A DNA stretch of 5,445 nt from Candidatus Kapaibacterium sp. Its GTDB lineage: Bacteria; Bacteroidota; Ignavibacteria; Kapaibacteriales; UBA961. A program made the translations under genes and the position numbers. Under the pieces are notes generated by a model, which did not search any database, was not told where the DNA came from, and saw nothing but the letters and a program-made list of their open reading frames with translations. Positions 1 to 5,445 of this stretch are shown piece after piece. Numbering within the stretch: position 1 is the first letter of the stretch; every line of letters starts with the position of its first letter. The stretch covers positions 1 through 5,445 of the forward strand of contig JALRFC010000144.1 of the NCBI GenBank assembly GCA_023253875.1, read 5' to 3'.

Positions 1-678
1 GTATTGAAATATTATGGCGAAGAAATTGTATTGATTGATACTGCTGGTCTTCGCAAGCGAAGTCATATCAAAGAAAATGTTGAAATGTATTCCATCATGC
101 GTACAGCTCGTGCCATTGAACGATGTGATGTGGCAGTTGTCGTGCTTGATGCGGAGCGAGGATTGGAAGCCCAAGACAAACGCATCATCAATGATGCGGT
201 AGATGCACGCAGAGGCGTGATCATTGCCGTCAATAAATGGGATGCAGTCGAGAAAGAGACAAATACTGCGGTTGAATTCACGAAGAAAGTTCATGAAGAA
301 TTGAAAACATTCGATTATCTACCGGTTGTATTTGTTTCAGCTTTGACAAAACAGAGATTGTCCAAAGTGATTGATATGGCCAAAGAAATTCAAGTTCGAA
401 GATCATCCCGAATTTCCACTTCGAAATTGAATGATATTCTTCATGAGGAAATCACGAAAACTCCGCCACCTTCTTATCGCGGACATGATTTGCGCATCAA
501 TTATATCACGCAAACGAAAGTTGCTCCGCCGACATTCGCTTTCTTCTGTAATCATCCGCAAGAATTACCTGATTCTTATAAGCGATTCTTGGAAAGAACC
601 TTGCGGAAGCATATTGATCTTGAAGGCGTTCCCGTATCATTCCTCTTTAGAAAAAAGAATAAATCTGAAGATGATTAA
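1..678 (+). CDS. der: Ribosome-associated GTPase Der (EngA), C-terminal part; 5' end outside window
   Basis: Der is an essential GTPase with two consecutive G domains and a KH-like domain. It binds the 50S subunit and acts in its late assembly. The window holds the second half of G domain 2 and the whole C-terminal domain. The frame is open from base 1 and continues to the left, so the TTG at base 4 is not the true start. Counting from that TTG, I see the G3 motif DTAGLRKR (residues 12-19), the G4 motif NKWD (77-80) and G5 SAL (112-114). Then comes the KH-like domain, from about 136 to 217, with the family signatures STSKLN, PPSYRG, INYITQ and PPTFAFF. About 225 residues are visible, roughly half of a normal Der of about 440-490 residues. 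A short charged tail (KKNKSEDD) ends the protein. Nothing looks truncated at the 3' end. No terminator follows, so it may be cotranscribed with the next gene, 22 bases downstream. Confidence 0.97.
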   Translation, partial: VLKYYGEEIVLIDTAGLRKRSHIKENVEMYSIMRTARAIERCDVAVVVLDAERGLEAQDKRIINDAVDARRGVIIAVNKWDAVEKETNTAVEFTKKVHEELKTFDYLPVVFVSALTKQRLSKVIDMAKEIQVRRSSRISTSKLNDILHEEITKTPPPSYRGHDLRINYITQTKVAPPTFAFFCNHPQELPDSYKRFLERTLRKHIDLEGVPVSFLFRKKNKSEDD

Positions 679-691
679 TCAATGAATCCAT

Positions 692-696
692 AGGTG
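692..696 (+). promoter_or_regulatory. Shine-Dalgarno-like AGGTG before the exported-protein gene
   Basis: AGGTG lies 4 bases upstream of the ATG at 701. The spacing is short, but the site supports that ATG, which is also where the signal peptide begins. An earlier ATG at 682 is closed after three codons by a TAG (691-693) that overlaps this site, so it cannot be the start. Confidence 0.5.
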
Positions 697-700
697 TTTC

Positions 701-2791
701 ATGCGTATTATTACCATTCTCCTTTTATTAATTCTTCAGACAGGAATTCTATTGTCACAAGATGGCAAAGGGTTTTCTGTAACTGTTGAAGCCAAAGTTC
801 AAAGTTCTCCGAAGCCGGCAATTACACTTACTTGGAATAGTGACGACAGAGCCGAATCATATGCTGTCTTTCGAAAAAATCCAACCATGCACTCTTGGTC
901 AGATCAAGCAGAATGGGGAAGTGCAATTGCAAATCTTGGTAAAGATGTCTTGACATATACAGATGAAAATGTGACTCCCGGCATCGCCTATGAATATCAA
1001 GTATTGAAAGTATGTACACCTGCCGGCATAAAAACATTGAATCTTGGAGTCACGGATACTGTGACATCATATTTCGGATCCGGCTATATATTGTCCGGAA
1101 TCAATGTGTCTCCGATTTTGAGTCGTGGTACTGTCATTCTTTTGATTGATAGTACAATGGTATCTCCATTATCAGCTGAAATTACCCGCCTTGAACAAGA
1201 TCTAAAGAATGAATTATGGACTGTTGTGAAGCGTACTGCTCCTCGTGCAACCGCATTTAATCCTGAGGCTGTTGCCACGACAAAAGAAATCATTTTCAGC
1301 ATTATTGAAAAGAATCCGAATGAACAATATTCTATCTTATTACTTGGTAGAATTCCTGTTCCGTATTCTGGTTTGATGGCACCTGATGGACATTCACCAG
1401 ACCATGTCGGAGCATGGCCGGCTGATGTATATTATGCAGATTTTGATGGTGAATGGGCCGATGAAAGCATCAATTCAAATGGAGCATCTAGAGCTGAAAA
1501 CAAGAATATTCCTGGTGATGGCAAATTCGATAAATCAGCAAATGATGCCGACATAAAGTATCCTATTGGAAGAATTGACTTCTATAATCTTACTTCTTTC
1601 GCTGAAACGGAAGTGCAACTTCTCAAGCGTTATCTCGACAAGAATCATGCATTCAGATCGGGAGAAATAAAGCCCGTGTATTCTGCTACCGTTGATGATA
1701 ATTTTGGTGCTTATGGCGAAGGATTTTCCGGAAGCGCTTATAGAGGATTTGGCGGACTTGTTGGCAAAGACAATATCGTGGCAAATAGAGAATTCCTTGA
1801 TTCCACAATCACAACAATGTTTTCCTATGGATGTGGAGCAGGTTCTTATACTTCATGTGCAGGTGTTGGAGGAATTGCTGAGTTTTCCAAAAGACCAATT
1901 ACTTCAGTATTCACCATGATTTTCGGTAGTTATTTCGGTGATTGGGATTCTAAAGACAATGTGATGCGCAGTGTTGTGGCTTCACGTGGTACAGTGCTCA
2001 CAACAGGTTGGGCTGCAAGACCACATTGGTTTTTCCATCCGATGGGACTTGGAAAGCCAATTGGAGAGGTATTGCTCGGAGCGCAAAATAATACGCAACA
2101 ATATTTACCAGCAATTTATAATACCAAAAGATATCCCGGTGGAGTGTATTATCAAGTGGCACCTCGTGGAACGCATATCGCATTGATAGGTGATCCGACA
2201 TTACGCATGACATCGAATATGCCGATTGAAACACCGAAGAATATTGGCGTTACCTCAACTGTCAGCGCGCAAATTGATTGGGAGAGCGTCCCAAATGCAA
2301 GTGGATATTTATTGTATAAAAGTACTTCCGAAACTGGCCCATTTGAAGCATTGACACCGAATCCAATCACAGAAACAACCTTCCAAGATATGAATGCAAA
2401 TTGGAAACAAGATGTTGTATATCAAGTGCGTGCAGTGATGCTTCGTGAGACAAAGAGTGGATCCTTCTATGAAGTGAGCGCGCCAAATACATCTAAGAAA
2501 ATCAATGTATCTGTTGACGAGAATACAGCTCAGGAATTCCGCATTGCATGTTCTCCTCAACCGATGTCATATTCTGGAATCATTCAATTTGTTGCTCCCA
2601 ATGCCGGGCAAACAGAAGTATCTATTCATACAATGGATGGTCGATTGCTGAAAACGTTGCTCAATGCACGCATTGATGGTGGAGCGCATTCACTTGTGGT
2701 TCCGGCTCAGGAGCTTCCAATTGGGATGTATATGGTAAGAATGATCATGAATGGTGCTTCATTTAGTACTCCGCTTCTTATCACTAGATAA
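701..2791 (+). CDS. Secreted FN3 / C25-gingipain-like fold protein with T9SS C-terminal sorting domain
   Basis: This is a complete 696-residue exported protein. Residues 1-19 form a Sec signal peptide: short basic start (MR), then the hydrophobic stretch IITILLLLILQTGILLS, with cleavage probably near S19/Q20. There is no lipobox Cys. Residues ~25-122 resemble a fibronectin type III domain (LTWNSDDRAESYAVFRK ... YEYQVLKV). Residues ~140-503 resemble the peptidase C25 (gingipain) caspase-like fold: ILLLGRIPVPYSG at 212-224, PADVYYADFDG at 240-250, YPIGRID at 287-293, and a closing IALIGDPTLRM at 493-503. Where C25 enzymes carry GHG, this protein has GCGAGS (377-382). Where they carry the nucleophilic Cys, it seems to have IFGSYFGDWD (407-416). 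It is therefore probably not an active peptidase (inference from an eye alignment). A second FN3-like domain covers ~508-605. Residues ~612-696 form a type A T9SS sorting domain. The gene ends with tandem TAA TAA and then a strong hairpin. It follows der by 22 bases on the same strand. The exact role is unknown; adhesion or surface binding is plausible. Confidence 0.88.
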   Translation: MRIITILLLLILQTGILLSQDGKGFSVTVEAKVQSSPKPAITLTWNSDDRAESYAVFRKNPTMHSWSDQAEWGSAIANLGKDVLTYTDENVTPGIAYEYQVLKVCTPAGIKTLNLGVTDTVTSYFGSGYILSGINVSPILSRGTVILLIDSTMVSPLSAEITRLEQDLKNELWTVVKRTAPRATAFNPEAVATTKEIIFSIIEKNPNEQYSILLLGRIPVPYSGLMAPDGHSPDHVGAWPADVYYADFDGEWADESINSNGASRAENKNIPGDGKFDKSANDADIKYPIGRIDFYNLTSFAETEVQLLKRYLDKNHAFRSGEIKPVYSATVDDNFGAYGEGFSGSAYRGFGGLVGKDNIVANREFLDSTITTMFSYGCGAGSYTSCAGVGGIAEFSKRPITSVFTMIFGSYFGDWDSKDNVMRSVVASRGTVLTTGWAARPHWFFHPMGLGKPIGEVLLGAQNNTQQYLPAIYNTKRYPGGVYYQVAPRGTHIALIGDPTLRMTSNMPIETPKNIGVTSTVSAQIDWESVPNASGYLLYKSTSETGPFEALTPNPITETTFQDMNANWKQDVVYQVRAVMLRETKSGSFYEVSAPNTSKKINVSVDENTAQEFRIACSPQPMSYSGIIQFVAPNAGQTEVSIHTMDGRLLKTLLNARIDGGAHSLVVPAQELPIGMYMVRMIMNGASFSTPLLITR
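2534..2788 (+). other. T9SS type A C-terminal sorting domain (coding segment)
   Basis: Residues ~612-696 of the exported protein show the usual order of a Por-secretion sorting domain. First comes a SPQP motif (normally YPNP) followed by IIQFVAP, then a beta strand VSIHTMDGRLLKTL. Next are the Gly-rich turn DGGAHSLVVP and the motif LPIGMYMVRM (usually L-x-x-G-x-Y-x-V). A short terminal strand ends in LLITR. In this family the domain directs cargo from the periplasm through the outer-membrane T9SS translocon, is usually cleaved by PorU, and the cargo is then anchored to A-LPS or released. The first motif is slightly off consensus; the rest is typical. Confidence 0.85.
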
Positions 2792-2830
2792 TAATTGACT
2801 CGACAAATAACTCACGTGAACATTCAAAGC

Positions 2831-2865
2831 AAAAGCCTCATTGTGTTGATACAATGAGGCTTTTT
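2831..2865. terminator. Bidirectional rho-independent terminator between convergent genes
   Basis: The inverted repeat is perfect over 14 bp: AAAAGCCTCATTGT at 2831-2844, a 6-base loop GTTGAT, and the complementary arm at 2851-2864. On the + strand it ends in TTTTT (2861-2865). On the - strand the outer stem end also gives a TTTT run. It sits between the stop of the exported-protein gene (2791) and the stop of the facing acyltransferase-like gene (2887), so it can end transcription from both sides. Confidence 0.9.
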
Positions 2866-2886
2866 CATGTCTATAGCAATTTGAGT

Positions 2887-4026
2887 CTATACGATTAAAG
2901 CATAGGCAAGGATGACTGCAAGTGTATATTTAATCGTTGCATGGGCATAGTGGAGTTTCTCACGAGCATATTGCTCCAATGCGATAAGTCCTGGAGTGAG
3001 TGTAACAATCAGCAGTGCAGCAATTGCGCCAATTTCCAATGATGCTTCATGCATGAATATTCTCCCGACACTTGAATACCATGGAGTACCATAGAGCAAG
3101 ACCAAATGTAGAATATAAATATGGAGTGATTTACTACTGAAGAAGACAAGTCGCTTTTCAAATCTATTCAACAGTATTGATAGATAAGAGCATATTCCGA
3201 TAAATAGTATAATAATTCCGGTACGCATGATCATGGAACCGGGATTCAAATATTCAAGAATTCTAGCAAAATGATAGGTACTTTGATAGATGCCGATACC
3301 GATTGCAATCGCAGAAATTCCTACAAGAAAAATTGTTTTTCTCATGAAAGTATTTCTCTGTGCTTCGCTGAGTCCATAAAGATAAGAGCCACATGCGACG
3401 CCGAGAAACATGAAGCCACTCGTTGGAAAGAGTGGGAAAAGCGAACCTCTTTCGGTACTTAGAAAACCGGCGAACAATTCTGGAAGAAAATCAAACCAAT
3501 GAATGGAATGAACAATAGGAGCTAAAAGGAAGATACTAGTAGCTATCAAACCGGAACGAATGCCCAGTGATTTCACCGAATATGTATTTGTTGATAACCA
3601 AACCACTGCCATGAGCGTGATTGCAGTCATATGTAAAATATTGACTTGAAATGCATAAGACCATGCACTTGCTTCAGCAAAGGGTAAATCAATCAATCTA
3701 TTGGCAGGCAAAACAAGCAAATATCCCCACAGTAAAATTGTCCAAGCCCAGCGCATTCTACGTTTTCGTGTTTCTTCACTCATCGCACCCTGTTCATTTC
3801 TCTTCATGGCAAATACATGCACGGTGCCTGATACGATCAAAAAAATCGGTGCGGTTAGACCTCGCATGAATTGCCAGATATTCCAAGGGAATGTACCAAG
3901 ATCCATCAATTGTGGATTGACGAGTGCATCAATGGTATGACCTTGCATCATCATGAGCATTGCCATCAAACGGGCAAGATCCAATGCAAAGAGTCTGGAG
4001 CCTTTTTTTGTTGATTGAAGTGACAT
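2887..4026 (-). CDS. Multi-pass membrane acyltransferase-like protein (DUF1624/HGSNAT-like or acyltransferase-3-like)
   Basis: This integral inner-membrane protein has about ten to eleven hydrophobic segments. From the ATG at 4026 it has 379 residues. An in-frame TTG at 4044 would add six (MFFIET). I prefer the ATG because it is the conventional start codon, although neither start has a strong ribosome site. Residue numbers here count from the TTG. The N-terminus has RLFALDLARLMAMLMMMQGH (17-36), matching the R...D..R.......H pattern of membrane acyltransferases. It is followed by APIFLIVSGT (65-74), PLFPTSGFMFLGVACG (204-219, like the FP..P..G....G segment of DUF1624/YeiB-type proteins) and SLHIYILHLVLLYG (306-319). 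Such enzymes move acyl groups onto envelope sugars or lipids; the substrate here is unknown. The gene lies downstream of secA on the same strand but behind a terminator, so it probably has its own promoter or relies on read-through. It ends at a TAG facing the shared terminator. The broad family is fairly secure and the subfamily tentative. Confidence 0.78.
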   Translation of the reverse strand: MSLQSTKKGSRLFALDLARLMAMLMMMQGHTIDALVNPQLMDLGTFPWNIWQFMRGLTAPIFLIVSGTVHVFAMKRNEQGAMSEETRKRRMRWAWTILLWGYLLVLPANRLIDLPFAEASAWSYAFQVNILHMTAITLMAVVWLSTNTYSVKSLGIRSGLIATSIFLLAPIVHSIHWFDFLPELFAGFLSTERGSLFPLFPTSGFMFLGVACGSYLYGLSEAQRNTFMRKTIFLVGISAIAIGIGIYQSTYHFARILEYLNPGSMIMRTGIIILFIGICSYLSILLNRFEKRLVFFSSKSLHIYILHLVLLYGTPWYSSVGRIFMHEASLEIGAIAALLIVTLTPGLIALEQYAREKLHYAHATIKYTLAVILAYALIV

Positions 4027-4043
4027 GGTTTCAATGAAAAACA

Positions 4044-4072
4044 ATTATCTCAACTTACGGCTTTTCCATAAA
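4044..4072 (-). promoter_or_regulatory. Weak candidate promoter for the acyltransferase-like gene
   Basis: Read on the - strand, GATAAT (4049-4044) matches five of six bases of a -10 box. TTTATG (4072-4067) is a poor -35 at 17-base spacing. Transcription would begin near 4036, leaving about 10 bases before the ATG at 4026 and excluding the TTG at 4044 as a start. No Bacteroidota-type TTTG/TAnnTTTG pair is evident. AT-rich sequence yields such matches by chance, so this is only a suggestion. Confidence 0.2.
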
Positions 4073-4095
4073 AAAAGCCCCGCTTAAACGGGGCT
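4070..4095 (-). terminator. Rho-independent terminator of secA
   Basis: On the - strand, AGCCCCG pairs with CGGGGCT (4095-4089 with 4082-4076) around a 6-base loop TTTAAG. Seven T follow (4076-4070, the first shared with the stem end). The hairpin begins 5 bases after the secA stop codon at 4103-4101. GC-rich stem, short loop and uninterrupted T-run make this a textbook intrinsic terminator. Confidence 0.93.
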
Positions 4096-4100
4096 GTACA

Positions 4101-5445
4101 TTAGACATTTTGACCATGGCATTGCTTGTATTTTTTCCCGCTACCACAAGGACATGGATCATTTCTTTTGATTCTGGGTTCGGTTCTGCGGACAGTTTGA
4201 CCGGGTTGTTGAATATGATTCTCTTCAGATGTCTCCTGGCCATATTCATCAATCTCAGGCTTAACTGCTCTGATTCCGGCTGTTGAAGAAGTTCTTGAAG
4301 GTGATTGTCCCATAAAGCTGAGTGATGGAGAATTCATCACATTGACATTCTTGTGATCAAGCGCGGCTTCTTGTGGTCGAACTGTTTGCACTTGAGGCGC
4401 TTGAATTACTTGAGGGTAAAACCTAAAGACTGCTGTGATTGTCTCCTTTTGTATCTCAACAAATAAATTCTGGAATGCATTCAATGCTTCACCTTTATAT
4501 TCGAGCAATGGATCTTTTTGACCATAAGCACGAAGATGAATACCTTCCTTCAATTCATCCATGACACCAAGATGCTCGCGCCATTTATCATCAATTGCAC
4601 GTAGGAATGCAAAACGTTCCAATCCAATCATGAAATCACTACCAAACTGCTGTTCTTTTCTCTCAAGAAATTCTTTTGCGACAGAAACAATGCGGTCTGT
4701 ACACTCTTCTTCTTTCATTGTACGGAATTCTTGTTCAGTCATTTCAACTTCGCAGAGCATATGAGTGCGGACTTGATCCTTTAAACCTTCAAGGTTTTGC
4801 TCTTCATGATATTGTTGATACCAATGATTCGCCAATTGTTCCATGAATTCAATAATCTCTCCTTTCATTCTTTCGCCATGAATCACAAGTCGGCGCATTG
4901 AATAAATGGCTTCTCTTTGCTGATTCATCACATTATCATATTCAATCAAGCGCTTGCGAATAGCAAAATTGTTTTCTTCAACTTTTTTCTGTGCCTTTTC
5001 AACAGATTTCGTGACCATACCTGCTTGAATAGGTTCCCCTTCCGGCACTTTGAAAGTCTGCATGACAGATGCAATGCGCTCACCACCGAAAAGGCGCATG
5101 AGATTATCTTCAAGCGACAAGAAAAATTGCGAAGAACCGGGATCGCCTTGACGCCCCGCACGACCTCTGAGCTGTCTATCAATACGGCGAGCATCATGTC
5201 GTTCCGTACCAATAATTGCCAATCCACCGGCGGCTTTCACTTCATCATCAAGTTTGATATCAGTACCACGACCCGCCATATTTGTAGCAATCGTGACTTT
5301 CCCTTTCCTACCGGCTTCTGCAACGATCTCAGCTTCATGTTGATGCTGTTTCGCATTTAATACGCGATGTTCGATATTGAGTCGCTTAAGCATTTTGGAA
5401 AGTATTTCAGATACTTCAACACTTGTTGTTCCAACGAGTACTGCT
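4101..5445 (-). CDS. secA: Preprotein translocase ATPase SecA, C-terminal part; 5' end outside window
   Basis: SecA is the cytoplasmic ATPase that pushes preproteins through SecYEG. The window holds the last ~447 codons, about 40-50% of a normal SecA. The frame stays open to the right edge: AVLVGTTSVEVSEILSK precedes the ATG at 5393, so that ATG is internal. Counting from it, the end of the second nucleotide-binding domain shows NMAGRGTDIKL (38-48) and GTERHDARRIDRQLRGRAGR (62-81), followed by QGDPG. These are helicase motifs V and VI, with the arginine finger region. The helical scaffold and wing follow: RLIEYDNVMNQQRE (148-161), then FLRAIDDKWREHLGVMDELK (263-282) and IHLRAYGQKDPLLEYK (285-300). 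A variable Gln/Pro/Ser-rich linker runs ~326-408. The zinc-binding tail DPCPCGSGKKYKQCH carries C414, C416, C425 and H426 (C-x-C-x8-C-H), which in known SecAs binds Zn, SecB and phospholipid. All key motifs look intact. A strong terminator follows the TAA directly. Confidence 0.98.
   Translation of the reverse strand, partial: AVLVGTTSVEVSEILSKMLKRLNIEHRVLNAKQHQHEAEIVAEAGRKGKVTIATNMAGRGTDIKLDDEVKAAGGLAIIGTERHDARRIDRQLRGRAGRQGDPGSSQFFLSLEDNLMRLFGGERIASVMQTFKVPEGEPIQAGMVTKSVEKAQKKVEENNFAIRKRLIEYDNVMNQQREAIYSMRRLVIHGERMKGEIIEFMEQLANHWYQQYHEEQNLEGLKDQVRTHMLCEVEMTEQEFRTMKEEECTDRIVSVAKEFLERKEQQFGSDFMIGLERFAFLRAIDDKWREHLGVMDELKEGIHLRAYGQKDPLLEYKGEALNAFQNLFVEIQKETITAVFRFYPQVIQAPQVQTVRPQEAALDHKNVNVMNSPSLSFMGQSPSRTSSTAGIRAVKPEIDEYGQETSEENHIQQPGQTVRRTEPRIKRNDPCPCGSGKKYKQCHGQNV

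Noticed and set aside
431..685. An 84-codon + strand frame overlapping the end of der
   Set aside because: The der KH-like domain reads cleanly to its stop at 678 in its own frame. The overlapping frame shows no domain.
682..693. Three-codon mini-frame (ATG AAT CCA TAG) just before the exported-protein gene
   Set aside because: Its stop overlaps the ribosome site, which would suit translational coupling, but a frame this short is expected by chance.
3651..3940. Two overlapping + strand open frames of 72 and 79 codons
   Set aside because: Both are antisense to transmembrane segments of the acyltransferase-like gene. They have no convincing ribosome site and no family features.
4055..4252. 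A 65-codon - strand frame crossing the end of secA and the terminator
   Set aside because: It overlaps the zinc-binding tail of secA out of frame and runs through the terminator hairpin, so it is very unlikely to be translated.
4946..5227. A 93-codon open frame on the - strand inside secA
   Set aside because: It overlaps secA in another frame, and secA motifs V and VI are clearly intact in the chosen frame.
4917..5360. A 147-codon open frame on the + strand
   Set aside because: It lies wholly antisense to well-conserved secA helicase motifs, has low-complexity Phe/Ile/Asn-rich content and shows no recognisable domain. It is a shadow frame.
1..5445. CRISPR arrays, tRNA or rRNA genes, insertion sequences, riboswitches
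   Set aside because: No spaced direct repeats, terminal inverted repeats, transposase motifs, tRNA-like cloverleaf or leader structures were found. Coding sequence covers nearly all of the window.

Overview
This is an ordinary-looking chromosomal window with moderately low GC, probably from the Bacteroidota/Chlorobi (FCB) side of the bacterial tree. The strongest taxonomic clue is a secreted protein ending in a Type IX secretion (T9SS) sorting domain, because T9SS is essentially confined to that group. An Ignavibacteria- or Kapabacteria-like lineage is possible, but the sequence alone does not prove it.

The layout is two convergent pairs of genes. On the + strand, the 3' half of der (the ribosome-assembly GTPase, cut by the left edge) is followed after 22 bases by a complete gene for a 696-residue exported protein. 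That protein has a signal peptide, an FN3-like domain, a gingipain (peptidase C25)-like fold that appears to lack its catalytic His-Cys pair, a second FN3-like domain, and the T9SS sorting domain. On the - strand, the 3' half of secA (the Sec translocase motor, cut by the right edge) is followed by a gene for a multi-pass membrane acyltransferase-like protein. The two transcription units face each other across a 95-base gap that holds a 14-bp hairpin able to act as a terminator in both directions. A second, compact terminator closes secA, 31 bases before the first possible start codon of the acyltransferase gene.

Functionally, der and secA are housekeeping genes for ribosome maturation and Sec export. 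The exported protein would leave the cytoplasm through Sec (SecA) and cross the outer membrane through T9SS. The acyltransferase-like protein probably modifies a cell-envelope glycan or lipid, but its substrate cannot be read from sequence.

No RNA gene, mobile element, CRISPR array or clearly new multi-gene system is visible. No gene-free stretch exceeds 100 bases. The most interesting item is the apparently catalytically dead C25-like T9SS cargo protein.
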